Part shown: positions 1 to 6,367 of the stretch, one piece after another | Layout of the letters: each line of letters begins with the position of its first letter | How positions within the stretch are numbered: the stretch's first letter is position 1 | NCBI GenBank assembly: GCA_023436385.1 | Contig: JAEZJH010000447.1 | Span: 1 to 7,551, forward strand | DNA: 7,551 nt | Direction: 5' to 3' | Origin: Pseudomonadota bacterium | GTDB taxonomy: Bacteria > Myxococcota > Myxococcia > Myxococcales > Vulgatibacteraceae | Position numbers and translations under genes: made by a program | Notes under the pieces: generated by a model | Database searches by the model: none | What the model was told of the DNA's origin: nothing | What the model saw: the letters and a program-made list of their open reading frames with translations, nothing else

Positions 1-920
1 CCCAGGCCCACGACCCGCGGGTGGTCGCCGCCGGCGGGGCGGAGGCGGCGGGGCGAGCGGGGCTCGCGGTCCGCCTCGAGCCCGTGCTCCTCGACTTCCT
101 CCGGGGCGAGGACGATCCGACGCTCCGGCCCCACGAGGTGGCCGACCGGATCGCCGCGCCGGGCGGGATCGAGCGGCTGGCAGCGTCGATCCGGCGAGCC
201 GTCGAGGGCCGCGGGATCGACCGGCTGCTCCTGCCGTCGGTGCTGCCCGGCGACGACCTTCGGGACCGGCTCTCGCGCCTCGCCGGGATCCCCTGCGCCG
301 AGCTCCCCGCCGGACCGCCGTCGCTGCCCGGCCTCCGGCTCCAGCGCCTCCTCGACGAGCGGCTCCGGCACGCGGGGGTGGCGATCGTCCACGCGGAGGC
401 CGTGGCCTTGGGCGGCGAGCTGCGCCTTCGGGATCCGGCCCCCGCGGTCTTCCCGGCGGAGCGGTTCGACGCCGGCGTGGAGGCGAGCGTGCCCCCGCCC
501 CCGGCGTCCTTCCCGGTGCGGGCGGAGGCGATCGTCCTCGCCACCGGCAAGTTCCTGGGCGGCGGCCTGGCCCGGAACCACGCGATCGAGGAGACGGTGT
601 TCGGCCTGCCGGTGTGGCTCGGCGAGGCGGTCGAGCCGACCCGGTGGCCGGGCGATCTCACCGCCCGCGACCTGGCGGCGGAGCAGCCCTACTTCCGCGC
701 CGGCCTCCGGATCGACGGCCGGCTCCGGCCCCTGGGCACCGGCGGCGGTCCGGCCCGGCCCGACCTCTTCGCCTGCGGCGCGCTCCTCGCCGGCAACGAC
801 GCCGCCCGGGACGGCGCGGGCCTGGGCCTCGCCGTCTTCACCGGCTACCTCGCCGGCCGCGAGGCGGCGGACCGGGCCCAGAACGCGTCTACAGGAAGTG
901 GTAGAAGACGCCCGCCGTGA
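1..920 (+). CDS. glpB: Anaerobic glycerol-3-phosphate dehydrogenase subunit B, 5'-truncated by the window edge
   Basis: The frame is open from the left edge (first whole codon at 3) to a TGA at 918-920, so about 306 C-terminal residues are visible; a GTG at 21 is internal, not the start. In E. coli GlpB, a flavoprotein subunit of the GlpABC complex that oxidises glycerol-3-phosphate to dihydroxyacetone phosphate and feeds electrons to the quinone pool, comparable motifs lie in the same order. Here the visible protein opens with QAH followed by an Ala/Gly-rich helix (E. coli FQAHLAAASLRELGL), then PSLPGLRLQRLL (E. coli PSVLGIRLQNQL), then IVLATGKFLGGGLA near bases 531-572 (E. coli VLASGSFFSGGLV), then RPDLFACGALLAGND near 757-801 (E. 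coli ENLFAIGSVLGGFD). By that comparison the missing N-terminus is about 150 residues with the dinucleotide-binding fold. The family is recalled, not searched. The last 11 codons overlap the convergent gene at 889-1626. Other glp genes would be expected to the left. Confidence 0.86.
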   Translation, partial: QAHDPRVVAAGGAEAAGRAGLAVRLEPVLLDFLRGEDDPTLRPHEVADRIAAPGGIERLAASIRRAVEGRGIDRLLLPSVLPGDDLRDRLSRLAGIPCAELPAGPPSLPGLRLQRLLDERLRHAGVAIVHAEAVALGGELRLRDPAPAVFPAERFDAGVEASVPPPPASFPVRAEAIVLATGKFLGGGLARNHAIEETVFGLPVWLGEAVEPTRWPGDLTARDLAAEQPYFRAGLRIDGRLRPLGTGGGPARPDLFACGALLAGNDAARDGAGLGLAVFTGYLAGREAADRAQNASTGSGRRRPP

Positions 921-1626
921 CCGCCGCGTGGTACTGCCACTCGGTCCGGTACTTCACCCGTGTCGGGACCCCGTCCTCGCCGAACTCGAAGTCCGCCAGC
1001 TCCCGGGCCGAGCCGGGGACGCCCGGGTTGACCGCGCCGCGGAAGGAGAGCGGGATCCGCAGATCGATCCCGTCGATCGGCAGGGCGAACTCGAGGCCGA
1101 AGCCGAAGAGGAACAGCTCGTAGGGCGCGGCGGTCGTCGCCAGCGCGGCGTTCCAGGGGAGCCCGCCCCGCGCCTCCGCGGAGATGGTGGCCTGCCGCGG
1201 CCGGACGAACTCCACGCCGGCGAGGAGAAACGGCCGCACCGGACCGGCCGGGAGGATCCCCTTGAACATCACCGGCACGTGGAGGGCCGGCTGCTCGACG
1301 TCGATCTCCACCTCCCCGTGCTCGCCGTAGTCGGTCCGCGAGGTGCCGCGGTCGACGCTCTCGATGACGTCGAGCTCCAGGCCCACCACGCCGCGCCAGC
1401 GGAGGTCGAGGCCCAAGCCGACGCCCGGACCGAAGCCGGCGAAGCCGTGGTAGGGGAGGTGGGTCCCCTCCGGACCCCCGCTGCGGTCGCCGGGCTCCTT
1501 CAAGAACGAGCCGCCGGCGTGAAAGAAGGCGCCGGCGCCCAGCTCGAGCTCCCGCGGTTCGGCGGCCCCGGCCCGTGCCGCCACCGCCAGGGTCGCCACC
1601 CCCGCCGCGATCCAACGAATGTCCAT
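889..1626 (-). CDS. Exported protein, probable outer-membrane beta-barrel
   Basis: This gene encodes 245 residues, from ATG at 1626-1624 to TAG at 891-889. The start is supported by a G-rich Shine-Dalgarno stretch (GGGGGAG, 1636-1630) and by a signal peptide beginning there: short n-region with Arg4, hydrophobic Ala/Val-rich core (residues 5-17), and an A-G-A cleavage motif at 19-21. The mature part alternates Gly and aromatic or aliphatic residues in strand-like stretches (LELGAGAFFHAGG, VGLGLDLRWRGVVGLEL, YELFLFGFGLEFALP), and the last strand ends in VFYHFL, similar to the aromatic C-terminal signature of outer-membrane barrels though the final residue is Leu rather than Phe. I do not recognise a specific family and no substrate can be named. 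It lies 167 bases downstream of the sensor kinase on the same strand and converges on glpB, whose stop is inside its 3' end. A secreted periplasmic beta-rich protein is the main alternative. Confidence 0.78.
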   Translation of the reverse strand: MDIRWIAAGVATLAVAARAGAAEPRELELGAGAFFHAGGSFLKEPGDRSGGPEGTHLPYHGFAGFGPGVGLGLDLRWRGVVGLELDVIESVDRGTSRTDYGEHGEVEIDVEQPALHVPVMFKGILPAGPVRPFLLAGVEFVRPRQATISAEARGGLPWNAALATTAAPYELFLFGFGLEFALPIDGIDLRIPLSFRGAVNPGVPGSARELADFEFGEDGVPTRVKYRTEWQYHAAVTAGVFYHFL

Positions 1627-1709
1627 GGTCTCCCCCCGCCACCCGGCGGCCACTGCCTCCCCGCCCGTCCGTGCGGTGCGTGCCAGTGGTTTGTGGGGTC
1701 GAGAGCGGA

Positions 1710-1727
1710 GGAGCAAGGGCTCGCTCC
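1710..1727 (-). repeat. Inverted repeat in the leader of the beta-barrel gene
   Basis: On the minus strand GGAGCGA and TTGCTCC pair over seven positions (one G-U) around a GCCC loop, about 85 bases before the beta-barrel start codon. It could be an RNA hairpin in the leader or a protein-binding dyad. There is no direct evidence for either. Confidence 0.3.
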
Positions 1728-1772
1728 CCCGGCTCAGCGAACGCCCCGGGGCGGATGCACCGCGCGCACGGC

Positions 1773-1786
1773 GGCCCTTCGGGGCC
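1773..1786 (-). terminator. Short GC hairpin just after the kinase stop, possible weak terminator
   Basis: GGCCC and GGGCC form a perfect 5-bp stem around a 4-base loop, starting 8 bases past the kinase stop codon. No T-run follows on the minus strand, so it is not a classical intrinsic terminator. Read on the plus strand the loop is the extra-stable C(TTCG)G tetraloop. In DNA this GC-rich, a 5-bp stem can occur by chance. Confidence 0.3.
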
Positions 1787-1793
1787 TGCCGGT

Positions 1794-3431
1794 TCAGATC
1801 CGGGCGGCGCCCGGCGGCCCGGGTTCCCGGTGGGAGAACCGATGGAAGAGCCCCGGCCGCGGCGGGAGCTCCCCGTGCAGCACGCGCTCGGGAGGCGAGA
1901 GCGGCAGCTCGACCACGAAGGTGGCACCGGACCCGGGCTCCGAGGTCAGGGTGAGGCGGCCGCCCTGGGCCTCGACGATCTCCCGCGACAGGAAGAGCCC
2001 CAGGCCCAGCCCCCCGACCGACAGGGTCCCTCGCTCGAACCGCCGGAAGATCCGCTCCCGGTCGGCGGCGGCGATCCCGCCCCCGTAGTCGCGCACCGAG
2101 AGCCGGGCGGTCTCGCCCGCGCGCTCCACGGTCACCTCCACCGGCGCCCCGGGGGCGTACTTGAAGGCGTTGGCGAGGAGGTTCATCAGCACCTGCTCGA
2201 CCCGGACCCGATCCCAGCGGCCCACCACCGGCTCGTCGGCGTGGACGGAGACGACGCAGCCGGCCTGCGCCGCGGTGCCGCACAGGCCGGCGGCGGCCTC
2301 CCGGGCCGCCTCGGCGAGGTCCACCTGCTCGAAGGAGAGGGTCCTCCCGGCGGTGAGCCGGGAGACGTCGAGGAGGTTCTCGATCAGCCGGGAGAGCCGA
2401 TTCACCTGCCGCTCCAGCCGCTCGAACGACGTGGCGGGAATCGTCTGCCCGGCGGCGAGGCGCTGCCGGGCCAGCTGCAGGCCGGCCTTCAGTGGGGTGA
2501 GCGGCGTCTTCAACTCGTGGGAGGCGGCGGAGAGGAAGTCCTCCCGGAGGCGAATCGCCGCTCGTCGCTCCGCATCGGCGGCGGCGGCGGCGTAGGCGAT
2601 CAGGGCCTTCATCGCCAGGTAGAGCTGGGCGGTCCAGATGCGGGAGAGGAGGTCGGGGTAGTCGGCGAACGGTCCGTAGCCTTGGACGGTGCCGATCGCA
2701 CAGGCGAGGCCGACGAGCAGCATCGCCGACGAGGCTCCCCAGATGCCGAACCGCAGGGCTGCCCAGAGGAGGAAGGGCGCGACCAGGTACGAGAGCGGCC
2801 GCGCGTCGACGGTCTCGCCGGGGACCGGCGCGAAGATGGCGAGCAGGACCAGAACCAGGGCGGCATAGAGGGCCACCGCCTCGAGCGGGCGGCGGCGGAC
2901 CACCGCGAAGCGCCCGGCCGCCGTGGCGAAGATCACCGGGGCGACGAAGAGCGTGCCGATGGCGTCGCCCATCCACCACATCGCGTAGACGGTGAGCGGG
3001 TCGGCGTCCCCGATCGCGCCGCCGAGCCAGAAGACGGTGGGGCCGACCACCGCCCCGGCGGAGGCGGTGAGGAAGACCACCGGCCCGGCGAAGAGGGCCA
3101 TGTCCCGGACGCGCTCGAGGTTGGGATCGATCTGGAGCCGGCGGAACAGCCACAAGCCGATCGCCGGCTCGAGGGTGTTGGAGAGGGCCTCGCCGACCGC
3201 CACCCAGGGCGCGTTGCCCACCGCGAGCCCGTGGGCCAGGGCGGCGAGCGGCACCGCGACCAGGGCCCGCCGGCCGAGGAGCACGGCCCCGGCCAGGGCG
3301 ATCCCCGATGGGGGCCAAAAGGGCGAGAAGGAGCCGACCGAGACGAGTTCGTGGGTCGCCCGGGCGGCCAGGAAATAGGCGGCCGCCAGCAGGACCAGCC
3401 ACGGCCATCCTTCCCGCCCGCGGGAACCCAC
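1794..3431 (-). CDS. MASE1-type membrane sensor histidine kinase (orphan)
   Basis: This gene encodes 545 residues. Residues 9-285 form a multi-helix membrane region with MASE1 hallmarks: FSPFWPPSGIALA at 35-47 and MWWMGDAIGTLFVAPVI at 151-167. MASE1 is an integral-membrane sensing domain of usually unknown ligand. There is no PAS or HAMP domain: a five-Ala linker (281-285) leads straight to the HisKA domain, with H-box SHELKTP at 304-310 and phospho-acceptor His305. The HATPase domain has all its boxes: N-box NLLANAFKYAP (417-427), G1 DYGGGI (448-453), F-box IFRRFERG (461-468) and G2 GGLGLGLF (473-480), so it should be an active autokinase. A Pro/Arg/His-rich tail of about 35 residues (511-545) follows. 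The GTG start is chosen because GAGGAG sits six bases upstream. No response regulator lies alongside; its partner must be encoded elsewhere. It lies 69 bases downstream of topA on the same strand. Confidence 0.94.
   Translation of the reverse strand: MGSRGREGWPWLVLLAAAYFLAARATHELVSVGSFSPFWPPSGIALAGAVLLGRRALVAVPLAALAHGLAVGNAPWVAVGEALSNTLEPAIGLWLFRRLQIDPNLERVRDMALFAGPVVFLTASAGAVVGPTVFWLGGAIGDADPLTVYAMWWMGDAIGTLFVAPVIFATAAGRFAVVRRRPLEAVALYAALVLVLLAIFAPVPGETVDARPLSYLVAPFLLWAALRFGIWGASSAMLLVGLACAIGTVQGYGPFADYPDLLSRIWTAQLYLAMKALIAYAAAAADAERRAAIRLREDFLSAASHELKTPLTPLKAGLQLARQRLAAGQTIPATSFERLERQVNRLSRLIENLLDVSRLTAGRTLSFEQVDLAEAAREAAAGLCGTAAQAGCVVSVHADEPVVGRWDRVRVEQVLMNLLANAFKYAPGAPVEVTVERAGETARLSVRDYGGGIAAADRERIFRRFERGTLSVGGLGLGLFLSREIVEAQGGRLTLTSEPGSGATFVVELPLSPPERVLHGELPPRPGLFHRFSHREPGPPGAARI
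2576..2592 (-). repeat. GCC trinucleotide tract encoding a five-Ala linker
   Basis: This is a 17-base run of the CGG/GCC triplet inside the kinase gene. It encodes Ala281-Ala285, between the last membrane helix and the dimerisation helix with the phospho-acceptor His. It is a perfect short tandem repeat, so its length could vary by slippage. Confidence 0.6.
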
Positions 3432-3437
3432 GTGCCG

Positions 3438-3443
3438 CTCCTC
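3438..3443 (-). promoter_or_regulatory. Ribosome binding site fixing the kinase GTG start
   Basis: GAGGAG on the minus strand lies six bases upstream of the GTG at 3431-3429. It is the best Shine-Dalgarno match in the gap, and no in-frame ATG is available near the N-terminus, so GTG is taken as the start. Confidence 0.7.
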
Positions 3444-3459
3444 GATCCGGCCTCGTCAA

Positions 3460-3475
3460 TTTGGGCCGGACCAAA
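3460..3475. repeat. 16-bp near-palindrome between topA and the kinase gene
   Basis: TTTGGGCCGGACCAAA is a palindrome with one mismatched pair. It lies in the 69-base gap downstream of topA and overlaps a relatively AT-rich patch. It could be an operator for the kinase gene or, with the adjacent T-run, part of a weak terminator. Its function is not shown. Confidence 0.35.
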
Positions 3476-3493
3476 AGGCTATCCCGCCGCGGG
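3473..3493 (-). terminator. Possible weak terminator after topA
   Basis: Eight bases after the topA stop, the minus strand has CCCG-CGG-CGGG (3493-3483), a 4-bp GC stem, then ATAGCC and TTTT. The stem is short and the T-run is offset, so termination would be partial at best and read-through into the kinase gene is plausible. Confidence 0.25.
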
Positions 3494-3500
3494 TTTCGGA

Positions 3501-6206
3501 TCAGCTGGCGGTCTTCCGCTTGCGCGCCGGGGCTCGGGCGGTCGGCGCCTTCGTGGCCTTGGCGGCCGACGCGGCCTTCGTGCCCCGGGCCGTCTTGGCC
3601 TTGGTCCCGGCGGCCCGTCCGGTCGCCCGCTTCTTCTTGCCTTCGGGCGCCTGGTCGAGGGCGGCCACGGCCTGCTCGAGCGTCACCGCGTTGGGATCGA
3701 GGTCTTCCTTGCCGACGGTGGCGTTCTTCTCGCCGTGCTTCACGTAGTAGCCGTACCGGCCGGAGAAGAGCAGCACCGGCGACCCGTCCTTCGGGTGCGG
3801 ACCCAGCTCCCGGAGCGGCGTCGCCTGGCCGCGGCGGCCCTTCGGCTGGGCGAGGAGCTCGAGCGCCCGGTCGAGGCCGACGGCGAGGACGTCGTCCTCC
3901 TTCTTGAGCGAGCGGAAGTCGCCGTCGTGGACCACGTAGGGGCCGAAGCGGCCGAGGCCGGCACGGACCTCCTTGCCGGTAGCCGGGTGGGTTCCGAGGA
4001 GCCGCGGCAGCTCGAGGATCCGCAGGGCCTTGGCGAGGTCGACGTCCTTCGGGTCGACGCCGGGCGGCAGGCTGACCCGCTTCGGCCGCTCGACGCGCTT
4101 GCCCTTGGCCTTGCCCTCCTCGGCGTCGGCGGCGTCGCCGAGCTGGAGGTAGGGGCCGTACGAGCCGGTCTTCAGGTAGACCGCCTTGCCGCTCTTCGGA
4201 TCCTCGCCCAGGGCGTGCTCGCGTTTTTCGTACTTCTCGAGGATGTCGTCGACGCGGTCGAGGGTGATGTCCGCCGGCGGCAGGTCCTCGGGGATCGAGG
4301 CGCGCCGCACCTCGCCGCCGGGCTGGGCCACCTCGATGTACGGCCCGAATTTGCCGACGTGGATCGAGACCCCGTCGAGCTTGGTGGGCAGCTTCACCAG
4401 CTTCGCGTCCCGGGGATCGATCTTCTCCTCGTGCGCCTCGATCCGGGTCCGCAGGCCCTCCTCGCCCAGGAAGAACCGGCGGAGGTAAGGGAGCGACTCC
4501 AGCACGCCCTCGGCGATGGCGTCGAGCTGCTCCTCCATCTGGCTGGTGAAGGAGACGTCGACCAGATCCGGGAAGTGGTTCTCGAGGAGGTCGGAGACGA
4601 CGAAGGCGGTGAAGCTCGGGACCAGCTGGTTGCCCTGCTTCGCCGCGTAGCCCCGGTCGAGGATGGTGCCGACGATGGTGGCGTAGGTCGACGGCCGGCC
4701 GATCCCCTCCTTCTCGAGGAACTGGATCAGCGACGCTTCGGTGAACCGCGCCGGCGGCTTGGTCTCGTGCCCCTCGGCGAGGAGCTTCTCGAGGTCGAGG
4801 CGGTCGCCCACGGCGAGCGCCGGCAGGAGCCGCTCGCGCTCCTCGAGCGCGGCCTCGGCGTCGTCCCGGCCCTCGACGTAGGCCCGGAGGAACCCGGGGA
4901 AGACGATCCGCATCCCCGAGGCGGTGAACGAGGCGTCGTCGGCGTCGATCCGCACCGAGGTCTGCATCTGGCGGGCCTCCGCCATCTGCGTGGCCACGGT
5001 CCGCATCCAGATCAGCTCGTAGAGATCGTAGTCCCGGCCGGTGAGCCCCAGCTCCTTCGGCGAGAGGAAATCGGTGGAGGGCCGAATCGCCTCGTGGGCC
5101 TCCTGCGCCCCCTTCGTCGAGGTCTTGAAACGCCGCGGCCCGTCGGAGAGGAACTCCTGGCCGTACCGGGACTCGACCGCGCGCCGGGCGGCCTTGATCG
5201 CCTCCTCGGAGAGATGCAGCGAGTCGGTACGCATGTAGGTGATGAGACCGCGTTCGTAGAGCGACTGCGCGACGCGCATCGTCTCCTTGGCGCTCATCCC
5301 CAGCTTCCGGTTCGCCTCCTGCTGCATCGTCGAGGTGGTGAGCGGCGGGGGAGGCCGGCGGGTGATCGGCTTCTCCTCGACGGAGCGGACCACGAAGGGC
5401 ACGCCCTCGAGGCGCTTCACCAGCGCCCGGGCCGCGGCCTCGTCGAGGTGGAGGACCTTGTCGCCGCCCTTCAGGGCGCCGGTCTTCTCGTCGAAGTCCT
5501 TGCCCGAGGCGACCCGGGCGCCGCCCACCGTGGAGAGCCGGGCCTCGACGCCTTCCCGGGCCTTCCGCAGCCGGGCGAGGAGATCCCAGTAGGTGGCCTT
5601 CCGGAAGGCCATCCGCTCCCGTTCGCGCCGGACCAGGATGTCCACCGCCACCGACTGTACCCGGCCCGCGGAGAGCCCGAATGCGATCTTCTTCCAGAGG
5701 AGCGGCGAGAGCCCGTAGCCCACCAGGCGATCGAGGATGCGCCGCGTCTCCTGGGCCCGGACCAGCCGGTCGTCGAGGGGGCGGGTGGCATCGAGGGCGC
5801 CGCGGATCGCGTCCCGGGTGATCTCGTGGAAGACCAGCCGCTCGTAGGGGACCTTCGGCTTCAGCACCTCGAGGAGATGCCAGCTGATCGACTCGCCCTC
5901 GCGGTCTTCGTCTGTCGCCAGGAGGAGCTTGTCCGCGTCCTTGAGCCGGTCCTTCAGCTCCTTGACCACCTTGGCCTTGGTCCGGGGGACGACGTAGAGG
6001 GGCTCGAAGCCGTTGTCGACGTCGACGCCGATGCGGCTCCACGGCTCCTTCTTCACCTTCTCCGGGATCTCCGCGGCGTTGGTGGGCAGGTCCCGGACGT
6101 GCCCCATGCAGGCCTCGACCCGGTAGCCCGAGGGGAGGAACTTGCGGATGGTCTTCGCCTTGGTCGGCGACTCGACGATGACCAGCACCTTTCCGTCGTT
6201 TGGCAT
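3501..6206 (-). CDS. topA: DNA topoisomerase I (type IA), zinc-finger-free C-terminus
   Basis: This gene encodes 901 residues. The enzyme relaxes negative supercoils by cutting one strand through a 5'-phosphotyrosine. The Toprim domain (1-150) has VIVESPTKAKTI with Glu12 and LLATDEDREGE with Asp99, Asp101 and Glu103 for Mg2+. The core carries FGLSAGRVQSVAV (176-188), catalytic Tyr324 in GLITYMRTDSLHLS, QEAHEAIRPS (368-377) and EGIGRPSTYATI (500-511). Instead of the Cys4 zinc ribbons of E. coli TopA there are at least four Toprim-associated C-terminal repeats marked by GKFGPYI (618), GSYGPYL (681), GRFGPYV (752) and GRYGYYV (816). The whole protein has a single Cys (Cys33). A 47-residue Lys/Arg/Ala/Thr tail (855-901, 16 basic residues, one acidic) follows. 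This architecture resembles mycobacterial TopA. ATG at 6206 is chosen because the conserved Toprim strand begins six residues later, as in the family, and GGGAG lies eight bases upstream. An in-frame ATG at 6230 is a serious alternative. It is divergent from the acyl-CoA dehydrogenase gene. Confidence 0.97.
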   Translation of the reverse strand: MPNDGKVLVIVESPTKAKTIRKFLPSGYRVEACMGHVRDLPTNAAEIPEKVKKEPWSRIGVDVDNGFEPLYVVPRTKAKVVKELKDRLKDADKLLLATDEDREGESISWHLLEVLKPKVPYERLVFHEITRDAIRGALDATRPLDDRLVRAQETRRILDRLVGYGLSPLLWKKIAFGLSAGRVQSVAVDILVRRERERMAFRKATYWDLLARLRKAREGVEARLSTVGGARVASGKDFDEKTGALKGGDKVLHLDEAAARALVKRLEGVPFVVRSVEEKPITRRPPPPLTTSTMQQEANRKLGMSAKETMRVAQSLYERGLITYMRTDSLHLSEEAIKAARRAVESRYGQEFLSDGPRRFKTSTKGAQEAHEAIRPSTDFLSPKELGLTGRDYDLYELIWMRTVATQMAEARQMQTSVRIDADDASFTASGMRIVFPGFLRAYVEGRDDAEAALEERERLLPALAVGDRLDLEKLLAEGHETKPPARFTEASLIQFLEKEGIGRPSTYATIVGTILDRGYAAKQGNQLVPSFTAFVVSDLLENHFPDLVDVSFTSQMEEQLDAIAEGVLESLPYLRRFFLGEEGLRTRIEAHEEKIDPRDAKLVKLPTKLDGVSIHVGKFGPYIEVAQPGGEVRRASIPEDLPPADITLDRVDDILEKYEKREHALGEDPKSGKAVYLKTGSYGPYLQLGDAADAEEGKAKGKRVERPKRVSLPPGVDPKDVDLAKALRILELPRLLGTHPATGKEVRAGLGRFGPYVVHDGDFRSLKKEDDVLAVGLDRALELLAQPKGRRGQATPLRELGPHPKDGSPVLLFSGRYGYYVKHGEKNATVGKEDLDPNAVTLEQAVAALDQAPEGKKKRATGRAAGTKAKTARGTKAASAAKATKAPTARAPARKRKTAS

Positions 6207-6214
6207 GCAGGCTT

Positions 6215-6219
6215 CTCCC
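6215..6219 (-). promoter_or_regulatory. Ribosome binding site for the preferred topA start
   Basis: GGGAG on the minus strand lies eight bases before ATG 6206-6204. It competes with a second site for an upstream in-frame ATG. Confidence 0.55.
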
Positions 6220-6238
6220 GGACCGGCCATGAAGCACA

Positions 6239-6244
6239 CCCTCC
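6239..6244 (-). promoter_or_regulatory. Ribosome binding site for the alternative topA start at 6230
   Basis: GGAGGG on the minus strand lies eight bases before ATG 6230-6228, which is in frame with topA and would add MAGPGEAC to the N-terminus. The match to the 16S tail is as good as or better than that of the downstream site, so the longer form, or both, may be made. Confidence 0.45.
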
Positions 6245-6297
6245 GCCCCCGGCGCAAGGGAGAGGTGCTCGGATTCCCCGTCGAACGGTCTGGGGTC

Positions 6298-6314
6298 GGT
6301 GGGAAAATCCCGCC
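6298..6314. repeat. 17-bp imperfect palindrome over the candidate topA -10
   Basis: GGTGGGAAAATCCCGCC is symmetric apart from one pair, with a perfect 11-base core GGGAAAATCCC. It covers the candidate -10 hexamer of topA, which is where a repressor operator would sit. No regulator can be assigned. Confidence 0.4.
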
Positions 6315-6332
6315 CGGACCCAGAGCCGTAAA
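6304..6332 (-). promoter_or_regulatory. Candidate sigma-70-like promoter of topA
   Basis: On the minus strand TTTACG (6332-6327, 4 of 6 to the -35 consensus) and GATTTT (6309-6304, 3 of 6 to the -10 consensus) are separated by exactly 17 bases. Transcription would start near 6297, giving a leader of roughly 65-90 bases depending on the start codon used. This is the best pair in the region but is weak by consensus. Confidence 0.35.
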
Positions 6333-6352
6333 CAGGCGCCCCAACGGGGGAA

Positions 6353-6367
6353 ACTCCCCGAGGGAGT
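6353..6367. repeat. Perfect 6-bp inverted repeat upstream of the acyl-CoA dehydrogenase gene
   Basis: ACTCCC-CGA-GGGAGT is a perfect dyad 36 bases before the start codon of the plus-strand gene. It overlaps an alternative hairpin at 6345-6360 (CGGGG/CCCCG), so the two could be mutually exclusive folds in RNA, or the site could be a protein-binding dyad. Confidence 0.35.

Larger units (their letters stand above)
1627..1793 (-). other. Gap between kinase and beta-barrel genes with two inverted repeats
   Basis: This 167-base non-coding stretch contains the leader of the beta-barrel gene. Two small hairpins are listed separately. I saw no convincing -35/-10 pair for the downstream gene. A TGGCAC that resembles half of a sigma-54 promoter does not have the right spacing. 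Transcription could come from here or from read-through of the kinase gene. Confidence 0.5.

Noticed and set aside
21..920. A complete 299-residue gene starting at GTG 21
   Set aside because: The frame is open to the left edge, and residues before 21 (QAH...) match an internal GlpB motif, so the gene is truncated by the window rather than starting at 21.
1671..1686. A sigma-54-like element (TGGCACGCACCGCA on the minus strand) before the barrel gene
   Set aside because: The GG and GC pairs are separated by 8 bases instead of the 10 required, and the -12 TTGC is absent.
2992..3378. Medium-sized plus-strand frames opposite the kinase membrane region and elsewhere opposite topA
   Set aside because: Ser/Arg/Ala-rich translations with no domain, opposite well-supported genes; typical antisense shadows in high-GC DNA.
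6206..6344. topA extended to an ATG at 6344
   Set aside because: The extra N-terminal residues are low complexity and precede the family's usual start by 46 codons. The extension would run through the candidate promoter and the dyads, while starts at 6206 and 6230 have good ribosome binding sites.
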